This document shows positions 55,151 through 64,000 of a stretch of DNA of 64,000 nucleotides, one piece after another. Position 1 is the stretch's first letter, and the number at the start of each line of letters is the position of its first letter. The position numbers were made by a program, and so were the translations under genes. Below the pieces are notes generated by a model, which did no database searches, was not told where the DNA came from, and saw nothing but the letters and a program-made list of their open reading frames with translations. Origin of the DNA: Acinetobacter rudis (GTDB taxonomy: Bacteria > Pseudomonadota > Gammaproteobacteria > Pseudomonadales > Moraxellaceae); the NCBI RefSeq assembly GCF_031157835.1, contig NZ_JAVIDR010000005.1:1-64000 (forward strand). The letters run 5' to 3'.

Positions 55151-55408
55151 TTAACCCTTTTTAATCAGGTAGTGAAATTCTTTGTTACCCTCAGAATCGA
55201 GTATTTCTTCTTGTAATAACAATTCATGCCCCAAATGTGTACAAAACTTAGGAATATCCCATGAAGTTGAATTATCCGTTGCAAATACTTCTACAATATC
55301 ACCTGATTTTGATTTACGAATTGCTTGGTGCAACATCATGACAGGCTCAGGGCAACGCAGACCGCGTGTGTTGAGCTGAATAGTGGGAGTCATATCCAAA
55401 GCTGACAT
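55151..55408 (-). CDS. tusA: Sulfurtransferase TusA-family protein
   Basis: TusA-type proteins carry persulfide sulfur from a cysteine desulfurase, in E. coli for 2-thiolation of tRNA wobble uridine. The 85-residue product has the signature LNTRGLRCPEPVMMLHQAI with the single active Cys, and the closing EFHYLIKKG typical of TusA. The frame opens at 55435; GAG seven nt before the ATG at 55408 supports the start MSALDM, with a second Met five residues later as an alternative. It is a single small gene between the lipoprotein pair and corC. Confidence 0.9.
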   Translation of the reverse strand: MSALDMTPTIQLNTRGLRCPEPVMMLHQAIRKSKSGDIVEVFATDNSTSWDIPKFCTHLGHELLLQEEILDSEGNKEFHYLIKKG

Positions 55409-55524
55409 GCGAATACTCAATAAAAAACATGCCATATTCTAACATATTCTCTACTTGACACCCTAAGCTTTGTACAAGTAACTCTTTACAGAACTAGAAT
55501 CACCCCATCGCCTACCGTTAATTC

Positions 55525-55552
55525 TAGACATCTGTATTTTCTACGGTATGAT
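55525..55552 (+). promoter_or_regulatory. Sigma70 promoter of corC-lnt
   Basis: TAGACA at 55525-55530 and TATGAT at 55547-55552 are separated by 16 nt and each matches five of six consensus positions. The corC start codon lies about 43 nt downstream, a short leader. Confidence 0.6.
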
Positions 55553-55594
55553 GAAAAAACAGCTTTATCAATTTCAGTATCTTTAGGAAAGATC

Positions 55595-56434
55595 ATGCAA
55601 GAGGAATCAAACCCGTCGTGGGGTATGCGCGGTTTACGTAAATGGCTAAAAACGGAACCCGAAACTCGCGATGAGCTACTCAAATTAGTTCAAGATTCAC
55701 GCCGTTTTCTGGAACCCGATACCGTAGCAATGCTTGAAGGAGTATTGGATTTACCAGCCACAAAAATACGTGAGGTCATGACTCCACGTACAGCCATGGT
55801 AAGCTTACAAGAAGATGATCAATTACTTGATATTTTAGATGTATTGATCGAATCAGCTCATTCTCGTTTTCCTGTGTTTTCAGCAGATCAACCAGACAAT
55901 GTTGTGGGCATGCTCCTTGCCAAGGATCTACTCCCCTTTTTAAAAGATCGTAGTCAAAAACTAAATATTCATAATTTGATGCGACAACCACTTTACGTAC
56001 CTGAAAGTGCGCGTTCAGATCAAGTCATGCGCATGCTTAAAAATACTCAAACGCATATTGCAGTTGTAATTGATGAGTATGGCACGACTTCAGGTCTAGT
56101 CACCTTAGAAGACATTCTTGAAGAAATTGTTGGTGAAATTGAGGATGAGCACGATAAAATTGATGTTGAAGCACAATTTATTGTACCTGACCATAACGCA
56201 TCCCAAGCCAACAGTTGGCTAGTACAAGCACTTACACCTATCGAACACTTTAACTCCATCTTAGATGCCAATTTTTCTGACGATGAAGTTGAGACTGTTG
56301 GTGGATTATTATTACAAGAAATTGAACTAGTAAGTGACTTACAAGGACAGGTCATTGAACTAGAAAACTGGACCTTTACCATCATTGAGGCAGATTCGAG
56401 AAGTATTCATTTGATTCGAGCTGTACGTCAATGA
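55595..56434 (+). CDS. corC: CorC/HlyC-family CBS-domain protein
   Basis: This is a 279-residue cytoplasmic protein with tandem CBS domains (about 60-185) and a C-terminal CorC_HlyC domain (about 195-275), resembling YbeX/CorC, which is linked to magnesium-cobalt efflux and ribosome maturation. It lacks the membrane DUF21 domain. It shows REVMTPRTAMVSL, RFPVFSADQPDNVVGML and HIAVVIDEYGTTSGLVTLEDILEEIVGEI, split across the two CBS repeats. A GGAAAG element precedes the ATG. Its stop overlaps the lnt start (ATGA), the usual ybeX-lnt order. Confidence 0.92.
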   Translation: MQEESNPSWGMRGLRKWLKTEPETRDELLKLVQDSRRFLEPDTVAMLEGVLDLPATKIREVMTPRTAMVSLQEDDQLLDILDVLIESAHSRFPVFSADQPDNVVGMLLAKDLLPFLKDRSQKLNIHNLMRQPLYVPESARSDQVMRMLKNTQTHIAVVIDEYGTTSGLVTLEDILEEIVGEIEDEHDKIDVEAQFIVPDHNASQANSWLVQALTPIEHFNSILDANFSDDEVETVGGLLLQEIELVSDLQGQVIELENWTFTIIEADSRSIHLIRAVRQ

Positions 56435-57990
56435 GAAATCACTTTGACCGCCTGCTCAACCTTAAAGACCAAGACAAAGCACTACCTTTGATCTTTCCAT
56501 TGTTAATCTCTTTGGGTGCTGGTGCGCTTTTTAGCCTAGCGCTCGCACCTTTCTATTGGTGGTGGTTAGCAATTTTATCACCTGCTTTACTTTATGCATG
56601 TCTACGACAGCGTAGTGCCAAGCAGGCTTTTTTTATTGGGTGGGCGTATGGTTTAGGCCTTTGGTTTGTTGGCGCCTTTTGGTTATACACTTCAATTCAC
56701 GTCTATGGTGATACCAGTGCTGCCTTAAGTGTGCTGATGATCTTTCTCATGGCTTTGGTCATGGGCCTATTCAGTGCGATACAAACTTGGCTGTATCGGC
56801 GTTTTTTCCCCGAAACACCACTGACTTTTGCCCCTCTATGGATTGTATTTGAATGGGCTAAAACATGGGTCTTTACGGGTTTCCCTTGGCTTTTCGCAGG
56901 TTATGCTTTTACTGAACGCTATTTAGACTCCTATGCCCCACTGTTTGGAATTTTCTCTGTTTCATTCGCAGTTATTTTATTGGCTTGCGCATTAGTTGAA
57001 ATTATTCGGGGTCGTTGGTTCTGGAGCATACCCAGTGCTATTGTATTGCTTGGTGCTTTTGGCGCAGCGCAGCTACAGTTTGTTCATGTTAAAGCAGAAA
57101 AACCGCTTAGTGTTTCCTTAATACAGGGAAATATTCCTCAAGACCTAAAATGGTTAACAGAATATCAAGAAAAAACATTAATCATCTATGAGAATCTAAG
57201 TAAAAGTGAATGGGGACGCGATCTCATTGTATGGCCAGAATCCTCCATCCCACTCTTTCAAACAGATATTCAGCCATTCCTGCTCAATATGGAATTGCAA
57301 GCAAAACGTACGGGTACAGCATGGGTGACAGGTATTCCTTATTTTGATGTTCAGCAAAGCATTCAAAACAATACCCCAATGTTTTACAACAGTATTATGG
57401 CTTCAGGGTCAAATAGTGAAGGCTTATATAAGAAACAACGTCTCGTACCATTTGGCGAATATATCCCGTTACATGGCCTCTTGAGTTGGGTCTTACCTGC
57501 ACTACAAAATGACCCGAGTATGAGTAGTTTTAGTCGTGGACCTGAACAACAATCAGCACTCATGATTAAACAACATCCTTTAGCAGCTGCTATATGCTAT
57601 GAGGTCGCTTATCCAAACTTAACCCGTCGTAATGCTCAGAATAGTGACTTTTTAGTTACTGTATCTAATGATGCTTGGTTTACTGGCACTGCTGGTCCTT
57701 GGCAGCATCTACAAATGGTTCAAATGCGTGCTAAAGAAAACGGCCGTTGGTTTATTCGTGCAACCAATACTGGAATTACCGCATTCATTGACCATAATGG
57801 TCATATTGTTAAACAAGCACCTCAAGATGTTGCCACCGTTTTACGTGGTGATTTGCCTGCAATGCAAGGTCATACTTGGTATTCTCGTTTAAGTGATTGG
57901 CCTATTTTAATTTTTTCTAGTTTATTGTTGGTGTTAGGCTGGTTCTACCGCCCCCGTCAAGTTGATGTGTCATTCAAATCTCGACGTTAA
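56431..57990 (+). CDS. lnt: Apolipoprotein N-acyltransferase
   Basis: Lnt adds the third acyl chain to the N-terminal Cys of lipoproteins in the inner membrane, the last step of their maturation, so it serves the many lipoproteins in this window. The 519-residue product has about seven membrane helices followed by a nitrilase-like periplasmic domain. The catalytic triad is Glu in VWPESSIPLF, Lys in KKQRLVPFGEYIP and Cys in AAICYEVAYP. A final membrane helix closes the C-terminus (ILIFSSLLLVLGWF). It overlaps corC by four bases. Confidence 0.96.
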   Translation: MRNHFDRLLNLKDQDKALPLIFPLLISLGAGALFSLALAPFYWWWLAILSPALLYACLRQRSAKQAFFIGWAYGLGLWFVGAFWLYTSIHVYGDTSAALSVLMIFLMALVMGLFSAIQTWLYRRFFPETPLTFAPLWIVFEWAKTWVFTGFPWLFAGYAFTERYLDSYAPLFGIFSVSFAVILLACALVEIIRGRWFWSIPSAIVLLGAFGAAQLQFVHVKAEKPLSVSLIQGNIPQDLKWLTEYQEKTLIIYENLSKSEWGRDLIVWPESSIPLFQTDIQPFLLNMELQAKRTGTAWVTGIPYFDVQQSIQNNTPMFYNSIMASGSNSEGLYKKQRLVPFGEYIPLHGLLSWVLPALQNDPSMSSFSRGPEQQSALMIKQHPLAAAICYEVAYPNLTRRNAQNSDFLVTVSNDAWFTGTAGPWQHLQMVQMRAKENGRWFIRATNTGITAFIDHNGHIVKQAPQDVATVLRGDLPAMQGHTWYSRLSDWPILIFSSLLLVLGWFYRPRQVDVSFKSRR

Positions 57991-58007
57991 GCATAAAACC
58001 AATAAGC

Positions 58008-58042
58008 AAAAAGCCTGTAGTCACGTGACGTACAGGCTTTTT
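58008..58042. terminator. Bidirectional terminator, lnt / csaA-like gene
   Basis: AAAAAGCCTGTA at 58008-58019 pairs perfectly with TACAGGCTTTTT at 58031-58042; the inner GTCACGTGAC is itself palindromic and extends the structure. A and T runs on the two sides support termination in both directions between convergent genes. Confidence 0.85.
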
Positions 58043-58058
58043 AATATCATACAAATAA

Positions 58059-58400
58059 TTAAAGTAATTTTGTACCTAATGGGACATCTTGGTCAGGTAC
58101 GCATAAAGCAACATGCCCTTCTGCATTGTGAAAACCTGTGACCAAACATTCAGACTGAATTGGGCCAATCTGTTTTTTAGGAAAATTGACTACTGCAACA
58201 ACCTTTTTTCCGACCAAATCTTCTGGTTGATATAGCTGAGTAATCTGAGCACTGGACTTCTTAATTCCAATTTCCTCACCAAAATTAATATGCAAAATAT
58301 AAGCTGGACGACGAGCCTTCTCAAATACTTCTGCTTGTATAATTTGGCCTACTCGTATTTCAACCTTAGTAAAATCATCCCACTCAATTTGTTGCATCAT
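58059..58400 (-). CDS. CsaA-like tRNA-binding domain protein
   Basis: The 113-residue product is a single tRNA-binding OB-fold (PF01588), as in CsaA, Arc1p and the C-terminus of MetRS. It shows DDFTKVEIRVGQIIQAE, RRPAYILHINFG, IGIKKSSAQIT and VVAVVNFPKKQIGPIQSECLVTGF. CsaA proteins are called export chaperones but bind tRNA in vitro. Two Met codons begin the frame; AGGA lies four nt before the first and seven before the second, so the start could be 58397. It is a single gene. Confidence 0.87.
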   Translation of the reverse strand: MMQQIEWDDFTKVEIRVGQIIQAEVFEKARRPAYILHINFGEEIGIKKSSAQITQLYQPEDLVGKKVVAVVNFPKKQIGPIQSECLVTGFHNAEGHVALCVPDQDVPLGTKLL

Positions 58401-58526
58401 GGCTTCCTGCTTAGTTAATCGCCTTTGAGTATAAGCGAAATCTTTTCATCAGAATCACTCATTTAGGACTTTTCATTCGTCCAAACGGACATCATTTTTC
58501 AAAAACAACATGAAGCTTGGGGTAAT

Positions 58527-58880
58527 TTATAATAGATGCTGGGCAAAATCGAATGACAAATAAGACAACATAACTGTGAGTAAAAACATAGGGAAATAAC
58601 GATAAATCTGCATAATACGCTGTTCAAGCAACGTAAAAACTTCATTATGCTTAAGTTTTAAGACCGTAATGAATAATGCTGAAATAAACCCTAAAATTGT
58701 TAAACTACTTAATGCAGTTACAGCAACAAAGCCGACTACAATTTGGCTTGCACCTTCAGTCCCTTGCCATAATTGCAATAATATATGGCTCACAGGCAAT
58801 AAACTTAAAATAAGTAGAGCTGACTTGAGCATTGTCCAATGTGTTTGATTAATCTCATCTGACCAAAATAATGCCTTCAT
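58527..58880 (-). CDS. Small membrane protein, unknown function
   Basis: The family is not recognised. The 117-residue product has three hydrophobic segments at about 17-36, 45-73 and 92-112, with a short basic loop containing KLKHNEVFTLLEQRIMQIYRY, split by charged residues. It should lie in the inner membrane. The frame begins at a GTG at 58892, but a strong GGAGGGGG element directly before the ATG at 58880 decides the start. No neighbour suggests a function. Confidence 0.65.
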   Translation of the reverse strand: MKALFWSDEINQTHWTMLKSALLILSLLPVSHILLQLWQGTEGASQIVVGFVAVTALSSLTILGFISALFITVLKLKHNEVFTLLEQRIMQIYRYFPMFLLTVMLSYLSFDFAQHLL

Positions 58881-59057
58881 GTCCCCCTCCACTTAATTCA
58901 ATTAAAACTTGCTTTATTATGCAATCTTTAAATTAAATAAAAAGTCTATTTATCTCCATGAAGTAACTTTCTTGTAACCATTACATATGCGAATTATTAT
59001 CAATATAAATATCATGTAATATTAATTAGTTATACTTTGTTTTCTTCATTATTTTTT

Positions 59058-59109
59058 TCAAAAAAACACCTTGTTATTGATGACTTTTTATAGCGTCAAA
59101 ATAACAAGG
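59058..59109 (-). terminator. Rho-independent terminator after gspG
   Basis: On the minus strand CCTTGTTATT (59109-59100) pairs with AATAACAAGG (59078-59069), with a TTGA/TCAA pairing inside the loop, followed by TGTTTTTT. It lies 44 nt after the gspG stop. Confidence 0.82.
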
Positions 59110-59153
59110 CGTGATTAAAAACTTAAAAAGAATATCCCGTTCTAGCTCATTTT

Positions 59154-59591
59154 CTATGGTTGATAATAAATATCAGCATCGTTTCCTTCACCACCTGCTT
59201 TACCATCGGCACCAAAAGAATATAAGTCGTATGGTCGGCCATCTGTACCTGGTTGCGAATACTGCAAATCATTATCCCAACTATCTTTTGGATAACCACC
59301 TTTTACATATCCTCCAGGAACCCAATTTTTAGCTGTCTCTGGCTGTTTCACTAAAGCTTCAAGTCCACCTTCTTGCTCAGTTGGATAATGATTATTGTCC
59401 ATTTTGTATTGATCTAATGCACTGGCAACACCTTTTAGACTAATTTTGGTTGCATCAACTTTGGCTTTTTCACCGCGCCCCATCACATTGGGTACAATTA
59501 ACACTGCCAGCACACCTAAAATCACAATCACGACCATGACTTCGATGAGGGTGAAACCAGATTGTTTTTTTGGATTAGGCTTTAGTTGCAT
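59154..59591 (-). CDS. gspG: Type II secretion major pseudopilin GspG
   Basis: GspG is the main subunit of the periplasmic pseudopilus that drives protein export through the type II secretion system. The 145-residue product has the prepilin leader MQLKPNPKKQSG with cleavage before FTLIEVMVVIVILGV (Glu at +5), then the GspG-specific YKMDNNHYPTEQEGGLEALV and a calcium-binding-type C-terminal loop (GADGKAGGEGNDADI). It follows gspF by 76 nt on the same strand and ends the operon. Confidence 0.95.
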   Translation of the reverse strand: MQLKPNPKKQSGFTLIEVMVVIVILGVLAVLIVPNVMGRGEKAKVDATKISLKGVASALDQYKMDNNHYPTEQEGGLEALVKQPETAKNWVPGGYVKGGYPKDSWDNDLQYSQPGTDGRPYDLYSFGADGKAGGEGNDADIYYQP

Positions 59592-59667
59592 CTACTTACT
59601 CTCTCAATTTTTCATTTTAAAAATAACACTTCGTTTGTTACATATAGATCTAAGCCAAATAATCAAC

Positions 59668-60873
59668 TTAGATCATATTATTCATATTCACAATTGGCAG
59701 CATCACAGCAATCACAATGACCAAAACAATGCCCGCCATAATCACCAACATTAGAGGTTCAAGTAAAGCCAGCAAAGTCGAAATAAAAGTGGTCACTTCA
59801 CGCTCTTGCATCTCAGATGCTCGTGACAGCATACGATCTAATTCACCTGAAGCTTCACCGCTTTTAATCATTTGTACCATCATTGCTGGAAAATAACCAC
59901 TGCGCTCAAGCTGAGTTGCAAGATTCCCGCCTTCAATAACTTTCTCCGCTGCTGCATTAATCGCATCGCGAACAATCCAGTTATTACTAACCGCTGCACC
60001 AATTTTTAAAGCATCCACTAAAGGAACACCAGACTGTGTAAGAATAGATAAAGTACTCGCGAAACGTGCAGCGTTTATACCACGAGATAATTTACCAAAT
60101 AATGGCAACTTGAGTAGTAAACGATCGAAAGTATAATGACCTGCTGGTGTTTTTAAAAACCGTGTCAACAAGGTAAAAATCACAACAATGGCTACAAGTA
60201 AAAATGGCCATGCCTGACGAATAAATTCGCTCGACTTCATCATTGCAACTGTAATCCAAGGCAAAGCTTGTTTACTTTGATCAAAAGTTTTAACAATATC
60301 AGGGACAACAAAAGTCATTAGCCCCATAACAATAGCAAAAGACATCAACATTAAAATAATCGGATAGATCATTGCACCTTGGATTTTCTTTTGCATAGCA
60401 AAACTATTTTCAGTGTAATCTGATAACTGATCTAAAATTAAATCTAAATGCCCAGAACGCTCACCTGCCGCAATTGTTGCAATATATAAGTCAGGAAAAC
60501 GGCCAGATTGTTCCAAACCCTGTGCTAAAGTATGACCTTCCAAAACTTTAGATCTCACAGAGGAAATTAAATTCTGTACATGTTGTTTTTCACTTTGCTT
60601 GGCAACAGCTCGTAATGCTTCTTCCAGTGGAATAGCAGCAGCAACCAAAACAGAAAGTTGTCTTGTTAAAAGTGCTAAATCATAAGCACTAAATTTTTTC
60701 TGGAAAAATGAGGACTTTTGATTTTTATCTTTTTGTTCAATTGCCTCTACACTTAGTGGAATCCAGCTCTTATCACGTAATTGTTGTCGAATCTGTCGAG
60801 CAGAATCACCTTCAAGTCGACCTTTTTGTTGCTTACCAGCAGAATCGAGTGCTGTAAATTGGTATGTCGGCAT
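59668..60873 (-). CDS. gspF: Type II secretion inner-membrane protein GspF
   Basis: GspF is the polytopic platform protein of the type II secretion inner-membrane complex. The 401-residue product starts with MPTYQFTALDSAGKQQKGRL, the typical GspF beginning, and has the two repeated T2SSF domains (about 70-190 and 270-395) with LTRQLSVLVAAAIPLEEALR in the first and FASTLSILTQSGVPLVDALK in the second, plus three membrane helices (about 168-190, 220-240 and 373-395). It is upstream of gspG. The remaining gsp genes are not in this window, consistent with their scattered arrangement in Acinetobacter. Confidence 0.95.
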   Translation of the reverse strand: MPTYQFTALDSAGKQQKGRLEGDSARQIRQQLRDKSWIPLSVEAIEQKDKNQKSSFFQKKFSAYDLALLTRQLSVLVAAAIPLEEALRAVAKQSEKQHVQNLISSVRSKVLEGHTLAQGLEQSGRFPDLYIATIAAGERSGHLDLILDQLSDYTENSFAMQKKIQGAMIYPIILMLMSFAIVMGLMTFVVPDIVKTFDQSKQALPWITVAMMKSSEFIRQAWPFLLVAIVVIFTLLTRFLKTPAGHYTFDRLLLKLPLFGKLSRGINAARFASTLSILTQSGVPLVDALKIGAAVSNNWIVRDAINAAAEKVIEGGNLATQLERSGYFPAMMVQMIKSGEASGELDRMLSRASEMQEREVTTFISTLLALLEPLMLVIMAGIVLVIVIAVMLPIVNMNNMI

Positions 60874-61023
60874 TATCTTGCTCTAGTTGCCAAATATTTT
60901 TGTTTAAGGAGTTGCATCCTGCTATGAAGTTTGTTCATATTCAAGCAAGTTGCCGCTTGGTACTCTAACATAAGCCAATCCTATTCACGATACTTTTCCA
61001 CACAGAGTTCCCCATAATTTTAT

Positions 61024-63246
61024 ATGACAAATATAGCCTCTACCCAGCCCCATGTTTACCGTGTTCGCGTTGCGGTACCTGTCCATATTTTTGACTGTTT
61101 TGATTATCGCCTTAGCATTGAGCAATATCAGCAAGCTCAAGTTGGGGCTCGTGTTGCAGTATCTTTTGGTCGCCAAAACTTGGTTGGTGTTATTGTTGAA
61201 AAACTTGCCCCTGATCACCCTGTCGATCCCCGTTTTAAACTCAAAGCCATTAGCGAACTGCTTGACCAAGAGGCCATACTACCCCCTGAAGTTTTAACTT
61301 TATTGACATGGTCTGCAAACTATTATCAATTTCCAATTGGTGAAGTAATACAAACCGCATTACCGGCATTATTACGCCAAGGCAAGCCTTATAATTTACT
61401 GGCCCGTGTGTGGAAGGTACTCGATTTAGAAGCTGAAGCAAAACTCAAGCGTTCGGAAAAACAACAAGATGCTTATAAAATCTTAAAGCTACATCCGCAA
61501 GGCACACTTGAACACATTCTGAACCTAAGCGGTATTGATAATGCAACATTGAAAGCATTAGATAATAAAAATATTATTCAATGCGAACTCGAACCACAAG
61601 ATTTTAGCCCTGAGCCCATGCAAATGGCACAAATGCCGTTGAGCGCCAATCCAGATCAAAGTCACGCGATTCAAACGATTTTAAAAGCGCAATATCGATA
61701 CCAAGCTTTTTTACTTGATGGTCTTACTGGGAGTGGTAAAACTGAAGTTTATTTGCAAGTTATGCAGCAAGTGCTTAAACAGGGTAAGCAAGTATTAGTG
61801 CTGGTTCCAGAAATTGGCCTAACACCACAAACAGTGAGCCGTTTCCAATCTCGTTTCCACTGCCATATAGCGTTACTTCATTCAGGACTCAATGACAACA
61901 AGCGCTTACAGGCTTGGCAGGCAGCTCAAACCGGCAAAGCCTCCATCGTATTGGGGACTCGCTCTGCTATCTATACCCCCATGCCGAATTTAGGCTTAAT
62001 CATTCTTGATGAGGAACATGATTTATCATTTAAACAGCAGGAAGGTTTTCGTTATCATGCGCGCGATGTTGCCTTATACCGTGCGGCACAGCGCAAGTGT
62101 CCTGTCATTTTAGGTTCCGCCACACCCAGTATTGATAGTTATTATTTAGTTGAACAAGAAAAATTAAGCTGTCTAGAACTTAACCAACGTGCAGGAACAG
62201 CCTTATTACCTAAAATGCATATTATCGATTTGACTGTGACTCAAAAACAGCATGGTATCAGTCAACAGTTATTACTTGAAATTAAACATCGGCTCGAAAA
62301 AAAAGAACAAGTCCTCATTTTTCTTAACCGACGTGGCTATGCACCTGTTTTGCTATGTGAACAATGTGGTTGGCAAGCCAAATGTTCACATTGCGATGCC
62401 AACATGACATTACATTATCAACCTTATCAGCATTTGCACTGTCATCACTGCGGTACAATCAAACGTCTGCCTGAACATTGTCCAGCTTGCCAGCAAGAAA
62501 GCCTCAAACCTATTGGTATGGGTACCGCAAAAGTAGAAGAAAATCTACAAGCCCTGTTTCCACAATATCCAGTGATCCGAGTAGATCGAGATTCAACTAG
62601 TCGAGTGGGCAGTTGGCAAAAAATCCAAGACACCATTCATAAAAATGAAACTGCAATCTTATTAGGCACACAAATGTTGGCCAAAGGACATCATTTTCCT
62701 TATGTTACTTTAGTTGCTATTTTAGATATTGATGCTGGCCTATTGAGTGTAGATTTTCGCGCTCCTGAGCGTACTGCTCAATTGATTGTGCAAGTGGCTG
62801 GACGCTCTGGTCGAGGCGAGAAAAAAGGAGATGTTTATTTACAAACCTATCGTCCTGATCACCCTTTACTGCAAACACTTATCCATGAAGATTATCGTCA
62901 CTTTGCGCGACAAACCTTACATGATCGTAAAATCAGTCAGATGCCACCATATCGCTCAACCATCTTAATTCGCGCTGAGTCAAAAGACCAAACGCATAAC
63001 CAACAATTTCTAGCCAAAATGGCAGAAACACTACGTCAGCAAAGCCAAAATAGCATTGATATCTGGGGGCCGATTCCAGCCCCAATGGAACGAAAAGCCG
63101 GCCGTTATCAAGCACATATGGTATTATTATCCCCTCAACGTGCCCAAATGCATTTTTATGTGCGAACATGGTGGCAGCAACTACTTAAATTGAAACCAAA
63201 TGACTGTAAGGTCAATATTGATGTTGATCCACAAGAATTAAACTAG
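61024..63246 (+). CDS. priA: Primosomal protein N' (replication restart helicase PriA)
   Basis: PriA recognises stalled replication forks and reloads the replisome. The 740-residue product has an N-terminal DNA-binding domain, Walker A in DGLTGSGKTEVYLQ, a DEAH-box-like DEEHD, the zinc-binding cysteines CEQCGWQAKCSHC and CHHCGTIKRLPEHCPAC, and the C-terminal helicase blocks LLGTQMLAKGHHFP and GRSGRGEKKGDV. No clear ribosome-binding site precedes the ATG at 61024. It is divergent from gspF. Confidence 0.95.
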   Translation: MTNIASTQPHVYRVRVAVPVHIFDCFDYRLSIEQYQQAQVGARVAVSFGRQNLVGVIVEKLAPDHPVDPRFKLKAISELLDQEAILPPEVLTLLTWSANYYQFPIGEVIQTALPALLRQGKPYNLLARVWKVLDLEAEAKLKRSEKQQDAYKILKLHPQGTLEHILNLSGIDNATLKALDNKNIIQCELEPQDFSPEPMQMAQMPLSANPDQSHAIQTILKAQYRYQAFLLDGLTGSGKTEVYLQVMQQVLKQGKQVLVLVPEIGLTPQTVSRFQSRFHCHIALLHSGLNDNKRLQAWQAAQTGKASIVLGTRSAIYTPMPNLGLIILDEEHDLSFKQQEGFRYHARDVALYRAAQRKCPVILGSATPSIDSYYLVEQEKLSCLELNQRAGTALLPKMHIIDLTVTQKQHGISQQLLLEIKHRLEKKEQVLIFLNRRGYAPVLLCEQCGWQAKCSHCDANMTLHYQPYQHLHCHHCGTIKRLPEHCPACQQESLKPIGMGTAKVEENLQALFPQYPVIRVDRDSTSRVGSWQKIQDTIHKNETAILLGTQMLAKGHHFPYVTLVAILDIDAGLLSVDFRAPERTAQLIVQVAGRSGRGEKKGDVYLQTYRPDHPLLQTLIHEDYRHFARQTLHDRKISQMPPYRSTILIRAESKDQTHNQQFLAKMAETLRQQSQNSIDIWGPIPAPMERKAGRYQAHMVLLSPQRAQMHFYVRTWWQQLLKLKPNDCKVNIDVDPQELN

Positions 63247-63255
63247 CAATGTTCA

Positions 63256-63273
63256 ATCTCATGTCGATGAGAT
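63256..63273. repeat. Short hairpin between priA and the antiporter gene
   Basis: ATCTCAT at 63256-63262 and ATGAGAT at 63267-63273 form a perfect 7-bp stem over GTCG, 9 nt after the priA stop. No T run follows, so I do not call it a terminator. Confidence 0.4.
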
Positions 63274-63357
63274 GTAAAGACCATACATCAAATCGACCTC
63301 ATGTGTAATCAACTCAATGAGGTAGTCTTCTTCAACAATGATCCACAGGACAATTAG

Positions 63358-64000
63358 ATGTCATTGTTAGTACAAATCACAATTTTATTGGCAACCGCAT
63401 TAATCTTGGTTCCACTCTCAAAACGTTTGGGTCTAAATCATGTATTGGCCTTTATTTTAACTGGTCTTGTGCTGGGCCCACATCTTTTAAACTTAAACCA
63501 AGAAAGCACCTTTACAACACAACTCGCTCACTTGGGTAGTCTAAGCCTGCTATTTCTCTTAGGTCTACAGTTAAGGCCTCAACGTTTATGGCAACTTCGC
63601 GGCCAAATCAATGCATTAGGTAGTCTATCTCTGCTCTTATGTACGCTGGTTCTCATGGTCGCATTATTGCTACTTTTTAAACTTAGTCTATTCACAAGTT
63701 TATTCTTAGCCGTAGCATTGAGTATAGCTTCAGGTACTCTATTAGTAGAATCGCTACAACAGCAACAACTCACCAACAGCCGCTTTGGTCAGCAAAGCTT
63801 TTTACTCTTCATTCAGCAAGGTGTTCTAGCATTATTGCTGCTTGCACTTAGCCCATTATTTTTAAAAAACACACAAAATATTCAATATGATATTGCCTAT
63901 TGTGCGGCCTTAGTTGCTGCTTTTAGTGGTCTATTCTTAATGGGCCGCTATGTTATACGCCCACTACAGCGGTTTTTAAGTAAAAATGCGACAACAGAAC
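63358..64000 (+). CDS. CPA2-family cation:proton antiporter (partial)
   Basis: The gene runs off the right edge; 214 codons are visible. The product is a monovalent cation:proton antiporter-2 (CPA2, KefB/KefC/YbaL-like) membrane domain: MSLLVQITILLATALILVPLS is the first helix (given here in part), then a GLNHVLAFILTGLVLGPHL block and LSLLFLLGLQLRPQRLWQLR, which is typical of Kef-type proteins. AGGA seven nt before the ATG at 63358 supports the start. The C-terminal TrkA-N domain that would separate KefB/C from other members lies outside the window. Confidence 0.85.
   Translation, partial: MSLLVQITILLATALILVPLSKRLGLNHVLAFILTGLVLGPHLLNLNQESTFTTQLAHLGSLSLLFLLGLQLRPQRLWQLRGQINALGSLSLLLCTLVLMVALLLLFKLSLFTSLFLAVALSIASGTLLVESLQQQQLTNSRFGQQSFLLFIQQGVLALLLLALSPLFLKNTQNIQYDIAYCAALVAAFSGLFLMGRYVIRPLQRFLSKNATTE

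Noticed and set aside
1..64000. tRNA, rRNA, prophage or transposon remnants
   Set aside because: I looked for tRNA-like GTTCGA arms with flanking acceptor stems, transposase-like frames and terminal inverted repeats and found none that hold up by eye; a dedicated search could still find one.

Overview
The window looks like a chromosomal segment of an Acinetobacter species, probably not A. baumannii itself. The reasons are the AT-rich, compact gene layout, a CraA-type MdfA-family pump, an AbeM-type MATE pump, a collinear Acinetobacter-style OXA class D beta-lactamase, the five-gene mla operon, and a gspF-gspG pair standing apart from other type II secretion genes. These assignments rest on remembered family sequences, not on a search. 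Most of the window is ordinary core genome. I see no insertion sequence, prophage, CRISPR array, rRNA or tRNA.

Layout. 0-7.8 kb: glyQ-glyS with a strong terminator, a small membrane protein, a Pro/Thr-rich exported protein, hprA-like dehydrogenase, an exported protein and a two-part alpha/beta hydrolase. 8-13.4 kb: a methyltransferase gene broken by one in-frame amber codon, two small envelope proteins, a membrane-anchored Holliday-resolvase-like protein divergent from an orphan ParA, an AI-2E family permease and a lipoprotein Cu/Zn superoxide dismutase. 13.4-20.5 kb: a YccS-like protein, the CraA-like pump and mlaFEDCB, which maintains outer-membrane lipid asymmetry. 20.9-23.1 kb: a DEAD-box RNA helicase with a repeat-built Arg/Gly tail and a roughly 265-nt structured leader. 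23.1-31.5 kb: marC, suhB, dxs (isoprenoids), ribA (riboflavin), hemN and hemF (anaerobic and aerobic coproporphyrinogen oxidation) and aroE.

31.5-42.7 kb: a very large lipoprotein of unknown role, an acyl-CoA dehydrogenase, hemW, a DMT-type transporter, the AbeM-like pump, an ABC1/UbiB-like kinase, a Sel1-repeat protein, crcB and a HopJ-family protein. 42.7-51.3 kb: blaOXA, a small orphan protein, a GFA-family protein, a BaiN/YhiN-like flavoprotein with a TrmB-like methyltransferase, yacG, a YcbL-like metallo-hydrolase, hemH, a DUF4062 protein, murI and a DUF1285 protein. 51.5-64 kb: ETF-ubiquinone oxidoreductase, two tandem paralogous lipoproteins, tusA, corC-lnt, a CsaA-like tRNA-binding protein, gspF-gspG, priA and the start of a CPA2 antiporter cut by the window edge.

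Themes. Haem synthesis is well represented (hemN, hemF, hemW, hemH), as is envelope maintenance (mla, lnt, several lipoproteins, murI). Three intrinsic drug-resistance determinants (CraA-like, AbeM-like, OXA) lie within 28 kb in ordinary core context. The points most worth a second look are the amber codon in the methyltransferase, the helicase leader and tail, the OXA enzyme with OXA-23-like active-site residues, the DUF4062 protein, and the tandem and giant lipoproteins. Nothing here clearly amounts to a complete undescribed system.
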